A stretch of DNA of 64,000 nucleotides, from assembly GCF_018343775.1 (NCBI RefSeq), contig NZ_CP074349.1, positions 4,516,001-4,580,000 on the forward strand. Direction: 5' to 3'. The DNA comes from Pseudomonas cichorii. Lineage in GTDB: Bacteria; Pseudomonadota; Gammaproteobacteria; Pseudomonadales; Pseudomonadaceae. Shown in pieces: positions 33,366 through 43,190 of the stretch. The position numbers and the translations under genes are program-made. Each line of letters starts with the position of its first letter. Position 1 is the first letter of the stretch. The notes under the pieces were generated by a model. That model worked only from the letters and a program-made list of their open reading frames with translations. It made no database searches and was not told where the DNA came from.

Positions 33366-34328
33366 TCAGGATTCGTCAGCCTTTAATGTGCCATGTACCG
33401 AATGATCGCGCCCCAGCCCGGAAACATGCTGCTTGGTGGTTGAGTGTACGCCATTGTCGCCGGCCTCTTTCTCTCCGGCATCCTTGCCCTCTTGGGACAT
33501 GTGCTCGATCACGGCATTCATCTCGGCACCGAGCAGCAGTACCGCCGCCGATATGTAGAAATACAGCAACAGCACAATGATCGCGCCGATGCTGCCGTAC
33601 ATGGCGTTGTAGTCGGCAAAAGTCTTCACATAGAAGCCAAAGCCCAGCGACGCGATGATCCACACCACCACGGCCAGTACGGAACCGGGAGTGATGAAGC
33701 GGAACTCCTGCTTCACGTCAGGCATGACGTAATAGATCAAGGCCACGGCAATCATCAGCAGCAGGATGATCATCGGCCAGCGCAGGACGGTCCAGAGCGT
33801 GACGATGAATTCCTCCATGCCGATCTGCGAAGCGAACCAGCTCATGACCTGCGGGCCGACCACCATGAACCCTGCAGCAGCCAGCAACATGCCAGCGATG
33901 CCCACGGTGTAGAGGATCGATAACGGAAAACGCTTCCAGATAGGCCGCCCTTCAACGACGTCGTAGGCCGCGTTCATGGCGCTCATCATCAGGCGCACGC
34001 CTGCCGACGCAGTCCATAACGCAACAACGATACCGATGGACAGCAAGCCGCCCTTGGATTGTTGCAACTGATCGATTACCGGGTTGACCTGCTCCAGCGC
34101 CTGAGGTGGCAGAACCAGCTCAGACTGAAGACGCAGCCAGGAGAAGAAGTCCGGCAGGTGCAGGAAACCGATCAGGGCAATCAGAAACAACAGGAACGGA
34201 AACAGCGAAAACAGCATCTGGTAGGCCAGTGCCGATGCGTAGGTAGACATCTCGTCATCGAGAAACTCAGTGACGGTACGAACCATCACTTTGCCCAGTG
34301 GCAACTGACGCATGTGAGGAAAGATCAT
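33366..34328 (-). CDS. YihY/BrkB family inner-membrane protein
   Basis: This 320-aa protein of the YihY/BrkB (virulence factor BrkB) family has about six membrane segments. The typical start is [64 protein letters not shown] comes near the C-terminus. A hydrophilic Lys/Glu/His-rich tail follows. ATG 34328 has the RBS AAGGAG. Despite older names (RNase BN, BrkB), its molecular function is not established. Confidence 0.85.
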   Translation of the reverse strand: MIFPHMRQLPLGKVMVRTVTEFLDDEMSTYASALAYQMLFSLFPFLLFLIALIGFLHLPDFFSWLRLQSELVLPPQALEQVNPVIDQLQQSKGGLLSIGIVVALWTASAGVRLMMSAMNAAYDVVEGRPIWKRFPLSILYTVGIAGMLLAAAGFMVVGPQVMSWFASQIGMEEFIVTLWTVLRWPMIILLLMIAVALIYYVMPDVKQEFRFITPGSVLAVVVWIIASLGFGFYVKTFADYNAMYGSIGAIIVLLLYFYISAAVLLLGAEMNAVIEHMSQEGKDAGEKEAGDNGVHSTTKQHVSGLGRDHSVHGTLKADES

Positions 34329-34470
34329 GGCGTCTCCTTGCGCTAAAAACCCGAATACATTACATCGCCCGACCGACAAACGCTGCGATTATGCGGCTGC
34401 CCATATGCCAGTAGCATTGCACTGGCGTCAAATGGACTGGGCGAGTTGTAAAAGGTTTCAAGGCCATGAT

Positions 34471-34503
34471 GGATAAAGGCCACCTAGGCGATGACCTTTA
34501 TCC
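34471..34503. terminator. Hairpin downstream of csbD-like gene
   Basis: A perfect 9-bp stem (ggataaagg / cctttatcc) with a 15-nt loop lies just after the csbD-like stop. It lacks a clear U tract, so it is only a weak terminator candidate. Confidence 0.35.
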
Positions 34504-34517
34504 GTTCTCCTTCAGGG

Positions 34518-34709
34518 CTACGCCTTGTCTACACCCTTTTTCAGTACTTCCTTGGTTTTACCTTTGGCTTGCTGGGCTTCGCCCTTGAGTTCCTGCGCCT
34601 TGCCTTCGGCCTTCAACCTGTTGTTGTCGGTCGCCTTGCCGATGCCTTGCTTGACGTTACCAGCCACTTCATTAGCTTTGCCTTTGATTTTGTCGCCAGT
34701 ACTGCTCAT
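34518..34709 (-). CDS. CsbD family stress-response protein
   Basis: This 63-aa, hydrophilic, Lys/Gly/Gln-rich protein starts MSSTGDKIKGKANEVAGNVK and has repeated KGKANE/KGEAQQ units typical of CsbD. Family members are stress-induced in many bacteria, with no enzymatic role known. ATG 34709 is preceded by GGGAGAAA. The longer frame from 34766 is unsupported. Confidence 0.88.
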   Translation of the reverse strand: MSSTGDKIKGKANEVAGNVKQGIGKATDNNRLKAEGKAQELKGEAQQAKGKTKEVLKKGVDKA

Positions 34710-34929
34710 GACGTTTCTCCCGGGTCTTGAAGACCGTTCTGAAATCAAATGTCGTAACCTCGACAAGAAAATTGACCGGAGGCCGTCGCGCAGAGTTTCA
34801 ATTATTTTCTGACCAAAGCATGCCGTTCGTCCGCTGATGGGCAGGCCTTGTTTACGGTGTTTGTGCGAGAATGCGCGTCGCAGTCAGTCTGTGCCCGGCA
34901 CACTGAACAAACCGATTCACAGGAACGTT

Positions 34930-35310
34930 ATGAAACTCGATAAAAAGCTGGCCATCGCACGCAGGAACCAGGATCTGGGCGGCGCAGTGCTGGGCATCAA
35001 CAACACCCATTTCGCCATTCTGGACACCAAGCGCAACATCTGGTGGTTCGACCTGCCTGTGACACGCCTGCAAGTGGGCCAGTACGAGTGGCTGCACCTG
35101 CTGCTGCACACCCCGGCGACCGATCAGTTGCTGCACCTGAAGGTGACCACCGTCTTCATGCGTGATCACATGGAAGGCCTGGAAGTGCGCAACGCTGGCA
35201 AACGCAAGCCGACCGTGAGCCTGGAACTGAGCGCCGACAAGGACTCGTTCCTCAAAGACATGCGCCCCAAGGGCAGCAACCTGAGCTTTGCGGGTTTTCT
35301 GCAGAAGTAA
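34930..35310 (+). CDS. Conserved Pseudomonas protein of unknown function
   Basis: This 126-aa, basic, soluble protein begins MKLDKKLAIARRNQDLGG and has a Leu/His-rich middle (YEWLHLLLHTPATDQLLHL). Similar short proteins occur in other pseudomonads, but no function is known to me. ATG 34930 has the RBS CAGGAAC. It converges with the DUF2177 gene. Confidence 0.6.
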   Translation: MKLDKKLAIARRNQDLGGAVLGINNTHFAILDTKRNIWWFDLPVTRLQVGQYEWLHLLLHTPATDQLLHLKVTTVFMRDHMEGLEVRNAGKRKPTVSLELSADKDSFLKDMRPKGSNLSFAGFLQK

Positions 35311-35315
35311 GACGT

Positions 35316-35717
35316 TCAGGCCAGGCGGCGTGTCGCCAGATACCCCGCCGTTGCGGCCAGGGCTGAAACCACAGTCCCCCAGGCCAGATCGACAAGGGCC
35401 AACTGGGCAGGCCAGCCTTGCAAGGTCGCCCAGTTGGTCAGATCGTAAGTGCCATAGGCGATCAGCCCCAACAGCCCGCCATAGAGGGTTGCATGCCCCG
35501 TGCGCTGCACCTTGAGCGCGGGCAGGACCGCAAATATCACCAGCCCCGCCCCATACAGCAGATAGAACACCACTGCAGGCCCGAGCAGTGGCGTGGCCAG
35601 CATCAGCGACCCGAGCCAGTCACGATAGGTCGAGCCCATGAGCAATCCCAGCCAGACACCGTCCAGGATCAGAAAAGCCAGAAGCGTACCGAAGTAAGCC
35701 GTGAGGATTTTTTTCAT
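35316..35717 (-). CDS. DUF2177 family inner-membrane protein
   Basis: This 133-aa protein has four membrane segments. DUF2177 features seen are YFGTLLAFLILDGVWLGLLM at the start and LLGLIAYGTYDLTNWATLQGW in the middle. Function is unknown. It is 14 bp downstream of the CvfB gene stop on the same strand, so probably cotranscribed with it. Confidence 0.85.
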   Translation of the reverse strand: MKKILTAYFGTLLAFLILDGVWLGLLMGSTYRDWLGSLMLATPLLGPAVVFYLLYGAGLVIFAVLPALKVQRTGHATLYGGLLGLIAYGTYDLTNWATLQGWPAQLALVDLAWGTVVSALAATAGYLATRRLA

Positions 35718-35731
35718 GGGCGCACCCTGTA

Positions 35732-36568
35732 TCAGGTCAGTTCGATACGGTCAGGGTGAATCACAATCTGACCTTGTTTATACAAGGCACCAATCGCTTT
35801 CTTGAAGTTCCCTTTGCTGACACCGAACAGACCGCTGATGACCTGTGGATCACTCTTGTCGCTGACCGGCAGCACGCCGTTGTTCTCACGCAATTTGGCG
35901 AGGATCTTGGCGTTCAGGCTGTCAGCGGCTTCGGCACCCACGGGCTGCAGGCTCAGGCTGATATTGCCATCGGAGCGAACTTCCTTGATGAAGCCTTTTT
36001 CCTGTTTGCCGGGGCGCAGGAACTTGAACACTTCGTTCTTGTGGATCAGGCCCCAGTGCTTGTTGTTGATGATCGCCTTGAAGCCCATGTCGGTGGCTTC
36101 GGCAACCAGCAGGTCGACTTCCTGACCAGCGCTGTAATGGGCAGGCGTCTTGTCCAGGTAGCGATCCAGGCGTGCAGTGGCGGTGATGCGCCGCGTTTTC
36201 TTGTCCAGATAGACATGAACCACGCAATAATCTCCAGCCTGCAGGGTGCGCTTTTCTTCGGAGTACGGCAGCAGCAGGTCCTTGGGCAGCCCCCAGTCCA
36301 GGAACACGCCGATGCTGTTGACCTCGACCACCTTGAGGCTGGCGAACTCACCGACCTGAACCTTGGGTTTTTCAGTGGTGGCGAGCAGCTTGTCTTCGCT
36401 GTCCAGATAGACGAAAACGTTGAGCCAGTCTTCATCTTCGCAAGGAATATCCTTGGGGATATACCGATTGGGCAGCAGGATTTCGCCATCAGGCCCACCG
36501 TCCAGGTACAGGCCGAAGTTAGTGTGCTTGACCACTTGCAAGCTGTTGTAACGCCCGATTAAAGCCAT
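35732..36568 (-). CDS. CvfB-type S1 RNA-binding protein
   Basis: This 278-aa protein matches the CvfB/YitL family: three S1-like OB domains (GRYNSLQVVKHTNFGLYLDGG, then VGEFASLKVVEVNSIGVFLDWG, then DMGFKAIINNKHWGLIHKNEV). A C-terminal winged helix follows (DPQVISGLFGVSKGNFKKAIG). Such proteins bind RNA and affect expression of exported factors in Firmicutes. The role in Pseudomonas is undefined. It is the first gene of a probable two-gene unit with DUF2177. Confidence 0.87.
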   Translation of the reverse strand: MALIGRYNSLQVVKHTNFGLYLDGGPDGEILLPNRYIPKDIPCEDEDWLNVFVYLDSEDKLLATTEKPKVQVGEFASLKVVEVNSIGVFLDWGLPKDLLLPYSEEKRTLQAGDYCVVHVYLDKKTRRITATARLDRYLDKTPAHYSAGQEVDLLVAEATDMGFKAIINNKHWGLIHKNEVFKFLRPGKQEKGFIKEVRSDGNISLSLQPVGAEAADSLNAKILAKLRENNGVLPVSDKSDPQVISGLFGVSKGNFKKAIGALYKQGQIVIHPDRIELT

Positions 36569-36874
36569 TTGCAGATACCCTCATTACGTGGGCGGCATTC
36601 TACCCGACTTTGCGTCTGCATTCGCGCTGCACACGGCATGCGCTGCATGGCCGGGCCCCGCTCGTCAGTTGCCATGGTCAGCAGAAACTTTCGGCATCCA
36701 TCGCGCCCCACCCCAACTCTTCATTAAAAACAGCCAGTTAAGCGCGCCATGACACGTTTCGATGCTTGTCGAGCCCGTCCGCTCATGCCACTCAAGCCCC
36801 AGATAAGCCAGCAGGAACCCGCCATTTCCTGTACGATGGCTGGCCGTACGAAGTTTATGAAGGTTATGGCAGTC
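36569..36874. other. Intergenic region before a small basic protein gene
   Basis: About 300 bp upstream of the divergent cvfB gene. Frames on both strands lack good starts and look random. It should hold the cvfB promoter, but no confident -35/-10 pair was found. Confidence 0.3.
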
Positions 36875-37054
36875 ATGCGTATCAAGGCATCCCACACCAA
36901 AGCAAAACCAGCTCCAGCCGTTGAAACGAGCGATTCGATCAATGCGCAGATCGCAGCTTTCCTCAAGTCCGGCGGCGAAATCCAGCAAATCGCCAAAGGC
37001 GTGAGCGGCCAGACCTTTACCCCGTCCAAGCACATCAACCTCGGCAAGAAGTAA
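36875..37054 (+). CDS. Small conserved protein of unknown function
   Basis: A protein of about 59 aa that begins MRIKASHTKAKPAPA and continues with a helical SINAQIAAFLKSGGEIQQIA, then a basic end. The start is uncertain: ATG 36857, 36866 and 36875 are all in frame, and AAGG sits about 12 bp before 36875. The KSGGEIQQI segment recalls small ribosome- or DNA-associated proteins, but no family is certain. Confidence 0.5.
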   Translation: MRIKASHTKAKPAPAVETSDSINAQIAAFLKSGGEIQQIAKGVSGQTFTPSKHINLGKK

Positions 37055-37206
37055 TTCTCCCCGACTGCTTTGCGGTTTCTATGCGCCTTGCCAAAACAGG
37101 GCGCTAGCTACACCTCCCGTCTCACTGCTAATCTCCTTCAGTATCTCCAAACCAAGAGCAGGAAACGCTCTGGTAGCAGACCCCTTTTGCTTTGCGGAAT
37201 GCTTGA

Positions 37207-37722
37207 ATGAAGAACTGGATGCTTTTCGGCGCTCTGATCTACCTCGGTGGTTGTGCCTCGCAGCACTGCGAAAACGGCCCCAATGAAAATCCCCACACTG
37301 ACAGCCAGTGCCGTGCAGGCCACTTGCTGTATCAGCACGACATGCTTCAGGCCAAGCTGCTGATCAGCGAAGCGGATCGTGAAAACTATGAACTGGCCGA
37401 AGCCATGCTGCGACGCGCCGCCATCGACGATGCTTCCGGCGAAGCCGAGTTCTATCAGGCGATCCTGCTGATTCGCGAACAGGCCGATCAGAAGCAGATC
37501 ATCGATCTGTTGCAGACCGCAGCCGACAAATACAAGCATCCTCTGGCCATTGCCCTGCTCTCCCAGCAACTGAGCATGAGTGATCCGAAAAAGTCCGAAC
37601 GTTATCGCGCCGAGTATGCCGAGCTCGATGTTGCCAAGAGCGGCTACCCCTCGTTCGAGCAGGCTCTGGTAGTGATTCGCGGGCTGATCATCCCGCCCGG
37701 CGAGACAACAGCCAGCAACTGA
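37207..37722 (+). CDS. Putative lipoprotein with helical-repeat region
   Basis: This 171-aa protein has a lipobox LGGC at residues 13-16 after a short hydrophobic signal. The mature part has helical repeats resembling TPR/Sel1 (LAEAMLRRAAIDDASGEAEF, then QIIDLLQTAADKYKHPLAIA). It may scaffold an envelope complex. No better assignment is possible. Confidence 0.6.
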   Translation: MKNWMLFGALIYLGGCASQHCENGPNENPHTDSQCRAGHLLYQHDMLQAKLLISEADRENYELAEAMLRRAAIDDASGEAEFYQAILLIREQADQKQIIDLLQTAADKYKHPLAIALLSQQLSMSDPKKSERYRAEYAELDVAKSGYPSFEQALVVIRGLIIPPGETTASN

Positions 37723-37867
37723 CGCTCCTGCGGATCGACGAACGGTCCGCATCCCCGGCATTTCATCGGTATGCTTGCGAGGCTCTAGCTCGCGGCTTGT
37801 GTCGGGCCCCTGCGCCGATTTCGATACGCCATTATGACCACACTCCTCGACGCACAAGGAGTGAGCC

Positions 37868-38596
37868 ATGCTCAACCCTCGATTACAGATACTCGCCCTC
37901 GGCACCGTTCTGATGTGCCAGCAGGCCTTTGCCCAGGTCCTGGAGCGCAGCCTTGGCGACTTCAATCTGAAACTGGCGACTACCCCAGCGCGCAGCATGG
38001 CCCAAGGGCTGGTAACACCCAGCGGCAGCTCCGGCTCATTCCACGGAGGCCTGGACCTGACCCATGACAGCGGCTTTTACTTCGGTCAGTGGTCACCGAA
38101 TATGGGATTTACCGAAGATACGTCCCTTGAAGTCGACTCGTACATGGGCTTCAAGAAACCCTTCGATAACACCCTGGGTTACGAGCTGGGGGTGATTCGC
38201 TACAGCTATCCCGATACCAGCCAGATCGACAGCCATGAGTTCTATGCCGGGTTGCGCGTGCTCAACAGCCGCGTTGGCGCGGCCTTCAGCAATGACGTCG
38301 GTACTCGCAACAGCACGGTCTTCATCGATCTGGGCGGGATCGAGCAACTGGGCCTCGGGGTTCGCATGCAATACGCCAATCACCAGTTCGATACGCCACA
38401 GGCCGGCGATGACGGTTCATTGATCACGGGCTTCAACGACTGGTCCCTGAACCTGTCGCGGCCATGGCTGGGAATCGACATGAACCTGATCTACAGCGGA
38501 TCGAGCCTCAGCGGCAGTGATTGCAGCGTCTACAGCGGCCACAACCCGTATTGCGAAGGGACGTTCACCATCAAGGCCGTTCGCTCATTCTTCTAG
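37868..38596 (+). CDS. TorF family putative porin
   Basis: This 242-aa outer-membrane beta-barrel protein has a signal peptide (cut after QAFAQ), regular amphipathic strands (for example SGFYFGQWSPNMGF) and a terminal aromatic residue (VRSFF). It fits the TorF/Gcw_chp family. The RBS AAGGAG is well spaced. The channel substrate is unknown. Confidence 0.78.
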   Translation: MLNPRLQILALGTVLMCQQAFAQVLERSLGDFNLKLATTPARSMAQGLVTPSGSSGSFHGGLDLTHDSGFYFGQWSPNMGFTEDTSLEVDSYMGFKKPFDNTLGYELGVIRYSYPDTSQIDSHEFYAGLRVLNSRVGAAFSNDVGTRNSTVFIDLGGIEQLGLGVRMQYANHQFDTPQAGDDGSLITGFNDWSLNLSRPWLGIDMNLIYSGSSLSGSDCSVYSGHNPYCEGTFTIKAVRSFF

Positions 38597-38703
38597 GCCC
38601 TGTACGACACTTCCCGTAACCGGTTTTCCTGAAACGTCGCGAGTAAGTTGAACTGCCAGCCCCTACACTCCTCTACAGTCACTCAGCCTGTCCAGGAGTT
38701 GTC

Positions 38704-39588
38704 ATGCATCGCTTCAAAGCCTTCATTACGCTGTTGATGGCCTTGCCATTGCTTGTTGCATGCAACCAGGTGGGCCTGGCGTATCGCAATCTGGACGTGA
38801 TCATTCCCTGGACGCTCAGCGACTATCTGGACATGAACAGCCCCCAGAAAAGCTGGCTCGACGAACGCCTCAAACAGCATTTGAGCTGGCATTGCAGCAC
38901 GCAACTGCCCGACTACCTGACGTGGTTCGATCGCCTTGAAGAAATGGTAAAGACCGATAAAGTCACCCAGGCCGAACTTGAAGCCCGCACCGAAGAAGCC
39001 AAGGAAGCCCTCGCTAAAATCTCCCGCCAGGTCACGCCTTCGGCTGTCGAGCTGCTGGCCCGCTTCGACGATAAACAGGTTCAGGAGATGCAGAACGCCT
39101 TCGCCAAGGACCAGCGCAAACAGGAAAAGAAATACCTGGACGACTCTCTGGAAAGACAGATCGCCGAACGCGCCGCACGCATGGAAAAGCGCATGACACC
39201 CTGGCTGGGCAAATTGAATCCGGCGCAGAAGGCACGGGTACAGACCTGGTCGGCGTCACTGGGCGAGCAGAGCCGGGGCTGGGTAGAAAACCGCGCCCGC
39301 TGGCAGAACCTGTTCCTGGCGACAGTACAGCAGCGTCAGGCCAAGGACTTTCCAGAACGCATCGCCGCGCTGCTGCAGAATCGCGATACCTTCTGGACCC
39401 CGGAATACCGCGAGAACTACAACAGGGCCGAGCACGCCGCGATTACGCTCATCGTGGACGTGGTCGGCCAGAGCACACCCGACCAGCGCAAATTGCTGCT
39501 GGCCAGGATCGCTGACATGCGTGAGGACTTCGCGGATCTGGATTGCCTGAAGGCCTCACAAAAGCATGACGGGGGTCAGGCCACCTGA
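38704..39588 (+). CDS. DUF6279 family lipoprotein
   Basis: This 294-aa lipoprotein has a lipobox VAC at about residue 20 (LPLLVACNQ). A long helical mature region follows, with the DUF6279-like YRNLDVIIPWTLSDYLDMN segment and many Lys/Glu/Arg-rich helices. Function is unknown. Its 3' end overlaps the converging gene by 13 bp. Confidence 0.7.
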   Translation: MHRFKAFITLLMALPLLVACNQVGLAYRNLDVIIPWTLSDYLDMNSPQKSWLDERLKQHLSWHCSTQLPDYLTWFDRLEEMVKTDKVTQAELEARTEEAKEALAKISRQVTPSAVELLARFDDKQVQEMQNAFAKDQRKQEKKYLDDSLERQIAERAARMEKRMTPWLGKLNPAQKARVQTWSASLGEQSRGWVENRARWQNLFLATVQQRQAKDFPERIAALLQNRDTFWTPEYRENYNRAEHAAITLIVDVVGQSTPDQRKLLLARIADMREDFADLDCLKASQKHDGGQAT

Positions 39589-39965
39589 GCCTTGGAGGCA
39601 ACCTCATCGAAGGTCGCAGGGTCCAGCGCATCGGCCTGCTCGTCCAGCACCTGGCGCGGATGATCGTTGCCCGGAATGCTGCTGTCGATCATGGACAGCA
39701 GGCTTGAGCCGCGAGCTGTCAGGATAAAGTTGGTGCCGGTACCACCCTCGTCTTCAGGGCGCGGCTCGATGTAGCCGTGCTTGAGCAACAGCGCTTCCAG
39801 ATCGGCCGCCTCGGTCTTGAGGTGATCCAGATTACCGACAGACTCGCCTTCGGCAGCCTTGGCAACCGCATGATCCTCGGCGTATTTGCGCGGGGCAAAG
39901 GACTCGCCAGCGCTGTTCTGTACTTCATGAAGCAGACGTTCGATAAGGTCCCAGTTATAAGCCAT
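39576..39965 (-). CDS. DUF2513-like small protein
   Basis: This 129-aa protein resembles DUF2513/YjcQ-type proteins: MAYNWDLIERLLHEVQ start, DHLKTEAADLEALLLKHGYIEP, then a segment like a short winged helix. A regulatory role is possible. ATG 39965 is chosen; a longer frame from 40016 has no RBS support. It converges with the lipoprotein gene and overlaps it by 13 bp. Confidence 0.6.
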   Translation of the reverse strand: MAYNWDLIERLLHEVQNSAGESFAPRKYAEDHAVAKAAEGESVGNLDHLKTEAADLEALLLKHGYIEPRPEDEGGTGTNFILTARGSSLLSMIDSSIPGNDHPRQVLDEQADALDPATFDEVASKAQVA

Positions 39966-40081
39966 TTTGTAAAACCTCCGTCCAGCATGGATGAATAGCC
40001 CATGACATCCCGCCACGGGCTTGCTACTCAGAGGTTGTGACCTGTTGCGAGGGTGGCCGTTCAGCCGGGGAGATCGAAGGC

Positions 40082-40130
40082 TTCGCGAATAAATTCGCTC
40101 CTACTCTGCAGGAGCGAATTTATTCGTGAA
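40082..40130. repeat. Inverted REP pair (REPIN)
   Basis: Left arm ttcgcgaataaattcgctcc and right arm ggagcgaatttattcgtgaa are near-perfect reverse complements around a 6-nt loop. It lies between the DUF2513-like and DEAD-box helicase genes. Confidence 0.88.
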
Positions 40131-40137
40131 TGGCAGA

Positions 40138-41478
40138 TTACTCAGCCGCAGGTGCCGGTGTGCTGCGTTTCTTCAACGGCGCCATGCCGTCCTTGCTTAC
40201 CAGCGAATCCGACTTGGGACGGTTGACGGACTTGCGCTTGGTCGGTCCCTTGGCGGCAACTTTTTTCTTGTCGCCCTTGGTATCGGTCTTTTTCTTCTTG
40301 GTGCCGACAGCCTTGCCCGACGCCTTGACCTTCTTCGGTCCGCCGTAAGTGCCTTTGACTTCCTTGATGGTCCGACGCTCGAAGCTTTGCTTGAGGTAGC
40401 GTTCGATGCTGGACATCAGGTTCCAGTCACCGTGGCAGATCAGCGAAACCGCCAGACCTTCACTGCCCGCACGCCCGGTACGGCCAACGCGGTGAACATA
40501 GTCATCGCCGCTGCGTGGCATGTCGAAGTTGATGACCAGATCCAGGCCATCCACATCCAGACCACGAGCAGCCACGTCCGTGGCCACCAGGATTTTGGCG
40601 CCGCCCTGCTTCAGACGGTCGATAGCCGCTTTGCGGTCTTTCTGGTCCTTGTCGCCGTGCAGCACGAACGCCTTGTATTCCTGAGCAACCAGACGCCCGT
40701 ACAGGCGGTCAGCCATGGCCTTGGTGTTGGTGAACACAATGGCTTTCTGGTAAGTCTCGTTGGCCAGCAGCCAGTTGAGAATCTGCTCTTTATGGACGTT
40801 GTGGTCAGCGGTGATGATCTGCTGACGGGTGCCGCTGGCCAGCTCGCTGACGTTATTGAGCTGCAGGTGCTGTGGGTCTTTCAGCACCTTGCGGATCATG
40901 TCCCGCAGGCCAGAACCGCCCGTGGTGGCCGAGAACAGCATGGTCTGCTGACGGTCGGCACATTCGCCCGCCAGACGCTCGACGTCTTCGGAGAAGCCCA
41001 TGTCCAGCATGCGGTCGGCTTCGTCGAGGACCAGCACTTCAACCAGTTTGAGGTCCAGGTTGCCAGCGTTGAGGTGTTCAAGCAGACGGCCCGGGGTGCC
41101 GATCAGAATGTCCGGCACCTTGCGCAGCATCGCGGCCTGAACCTTGAAGTCTTCGCCACCGGTGATCAGGCCGGCCTTGATGAAGGTGAACTGCGAGAAA
41201 CGCTCGACTTCCTTGAGGGTCTGCTGAGCCAGCTCGCGGGTCGGCAGCAGGATCACGGCGCGGATATCGACACGCACCCGAGCCGGACCGATCAGGCGGT
41301 TGAGGATCGGCAATACAAAAGCCGCGGTCTTGCCGCTACCGGTTTGCGCAGTCACCCGCAGGTCACGCCCTTGCAATGCCAGCGGAATAGCGGCGGCCTG
41401 CACAGGTGTAGGCTCGACAAATTTAAGCTCGGCCACAGCTTTAAGCAGGCGTTCGTGCAGGGCGAATTCGGAAAACAC
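40138..41478 (-). CDS. DEAD-box RNA helicase
   Basis: This 446-aa ATP-dependent RNA helicase has the Q motif, AQTGSGKT (Walker A), PTRELA, DEADRMLD (motif II), SAT (motif III) and HRVGRTGR (motif VI). It ends in a long Lys/Pro-rich tail (about residues 385-446) likely to bind RNA. GTG 41478 with GAGGTAG upstream is chosen, giving the usual start MFSEFALHERLL; the longer frame to 41589 adds an unrelated basic extension. It probably acts in ribosome assembly or RNA decay, but the subfamily is not certain. Confidence 0.88.
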   Translation of the reverse strand: MFSEFALHERLLKAVAELKFVEPTPVQAAAIPLALQGRDLRVTAQTGSGKTAAFVLPILNRLIGPARVRVDIRAVILLPTRELAQQTLKEVERFSQFTFIKAGLITGGEDFKVQAAMLRKVPDILIGTPGRLLEHLNAGNLDLKLVEVLVLDEADRMLDMGFSEDVERLAGECADRQQTMLFSATTGGSGLRDMIRKVLKDPQHLQLNNVSELASGTRQQIITADHNVHKEQILNWLLANETYQKAIVFTNTKAMADRLYGRLVAQEYKAFVLHGDKDQKDRKAAIDRLKQGGAKILVATDVAARGLDVDGLDLVINFDMPRSGDDYVHRVGRTGRAGSEGLAVSLICHGDWNLMSSIERYLKQSFERRTIKEVKGTYGGPKKVKASGKAVGTKKKKTDTKGDKKKVAAKGPTKRKSVNRPKSDSLVSKDGMAPLKKRSTPAPAAE

Positions 41479-41785
41479 GGGTGCTACCTCGACGAAAAAC
41501 AAAAATACAGCTGCATAGCGTAACGGTTTCGAGCGCCGGGGCCGAGTTTCTTTACCACTGTGGGTGGATTTTGTTGCTCGACCGGGCATTTAGCCGCGCT
41601 CTGCGAGGCCGGAATGCGCGAATCGGAGGGCATCGCTGGATGACCGGTATTGAGCATGCATGACAGACGATCAGTACCGGAAGATTGCCGGCAGCCTAAA
41701 AAATGGTCATATTGTGGGCATATGCCCATTAAATCAGTGGCACTTGCCTTGCTGCTGATGCCCTTGCACTGATACCGGATCTGCC

Positions 41786-43183
41786 ATGTCAAAACTCCCC
41801 CCGGTGGTTGCTCAGCAACCCGCAGCGACAGCATCGCCCCCCACCAACTCTGCCCGCGAAAGACTCCTCACCGGGCCGATTCTTTCGACGTTACTGCTGC
41901 TCGCCTGGCCAACGGTCGCCGTACTGCTGGCACAGACCGCCGTGACCATGGCCGAGGCCTATTACGTAGGGCTTTTGGGAACGGCTGCATTGGCAGGTGT
42001 CGCCCTGGTATTTCCGTTCTACATGCTGATGGTGACGATGTCCGGCGGCGGAATCGGAAGCGGCGTGGCCTCGGCGGTAGCCCGTGCTTTTGGAGCGGGA
42101 AACGAACACGATGCCGATTCGCTGCTGATGCACTCCATCATTCTCGCGGTTTTCATCGGCCTGGCATTTACAGTGGCCGCGCTCCTGCTGGGGCCTTTTC
42201 TCTACCACGCCATGGGCGGGCGCAGCGAAGCCCTGGATGCGGCCCTGAAGTATTCCAACTATCTGTTTCTGGGCGCGGTGCCCATGTGGATCGTCAACAT
42301 GATCACCGCATCGCTTCGTGGCTCGGGAAACGTAAAGATCCCCGCGCTCATCACACTCATAGGCGCAATCATTCTGATCCCGGCTTCCCCGGCGCTGATC
42401 TTCGGGTTTGGCCCGATCCCGGCAATGGGGATTGCAGGCGCTGGGACTGCCTTTGCCATCTTTTACGTGACGGCAGCGTTCTTTCTCGTGCACTACATGA
42501 TGTCGGGCAAGTCAAACCTCACTATCCGCAAGGTTGCATTCGAGTGGCGCCTGATCAGGGAAATATTGAAAGTCGGCCTTCCTGCTGCGCTCAGCACCGT
42601 CATGACCAACCTGATTGTCATCCTGATCACCGGCGCAGTCGGCCTGGCGGGCACAGACGCCCTGGCCGCCTTCGGGATTGCTTCGCGCCTGGATTACGTG
42701 ATGATTCCGCTGCTGTTCGGTTTATCGGCCGCAGTCTTGACGATGGTGGGCATCAACATAGGCGCAGGCAACACCGAGCGGGCCAGAAAGATTGCCTGGA
42801 CCGGAATACTGGTCGGCACCGCTTTTGTCGGGGTCATTGGCTTGATCGTCGCTGTCTTCCCGATGCTGTGGTTGCAGTTTTTCAGCACCGACCCCGCCGT
42901 GCTGGAGCCCGCAAAAACCTATCTGCACATTGTGGCGCCATTTTATGCCGCACTCGGATTCGGCTTCGTCTTCGGGTTCGCCGCCCAAGGGGCTGGCCAT
43001 GCAGGTGCGCCTTTCATTGCGATGACCACCCGCATGCTTCTGGCCACATCGTTGAGCTGGCTGGCCGCCTGGTATCTGGAGCCCCAACTGTCGAACATCG
43101 CCATTGCCACGGCTTTTTCGCTGGTGGCATACGCTCTGATCAGTTACTTCGCGATGCTCAAAGGGGTCATTCGAGCGTCATGA
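41786..43183 (+). CDS. MATE family efflux transporter
   Basis: This 465-aa, 12-helix sodium- or proton-driven exporter of the MATE family starts its first helix at about residue 28 (LTGPILSTLLLLAWPTV). It shows two homologous halves, such as GTAALAGVALVFPFYMLM and GTDALAAFGIASRLDYVMI. It exports cationic drugs or metabolites. A MarR-family gene converges 7 bp downstream and may regulate it, though convergent order is unusual for that. Confidence 0.87.
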   Translation: MSKLPPVVAQQPAATASPPTNSARERLLTGPILSTLLLLAWPTVAVLLAQTAVTMAEAYYVGLLGTAALAGVALVFPFYMLMVTMSGGGIGSGVASAVARAFGAGNEHDADSLLMHSIILAVFIGLAFTVAALLLGPFLYHAMGGRSEALDAALKYSNYLFLGAVPMWIVNMITASLRGSGNVKIPALITLIGAIILIPASPALIFGFGPIPAMGIAGAGTAFAIFYVTAAFFLVHYMMSGKSNLTIRKVAFEWRLIREILKVGLPAALSTVMTNLIVILITGAVGLAGTDALAAFGIASRLDYVMIPLLFGLSAAVLTMVGINIGAGNTERARKIAWTGILVGTAFVGVIGLIVAVFPMLWLQFFSTDPAVLEPAKTYLHIVAPFYAALGFGFVFGFAAQGAGHAGAPFIAMTTRMLLATSLSWLAAWYLEPQLSNIAIATAFSLVAYALISYFAMLKGVIRAS

Positions 43184-43190
43184 GCGGTCC

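Noticed and set aside
40126..41523. A 465-codon plus-strand frame
   Set aside because: Antisense to the DEAD-box helicase gene, whose motifs are complete.
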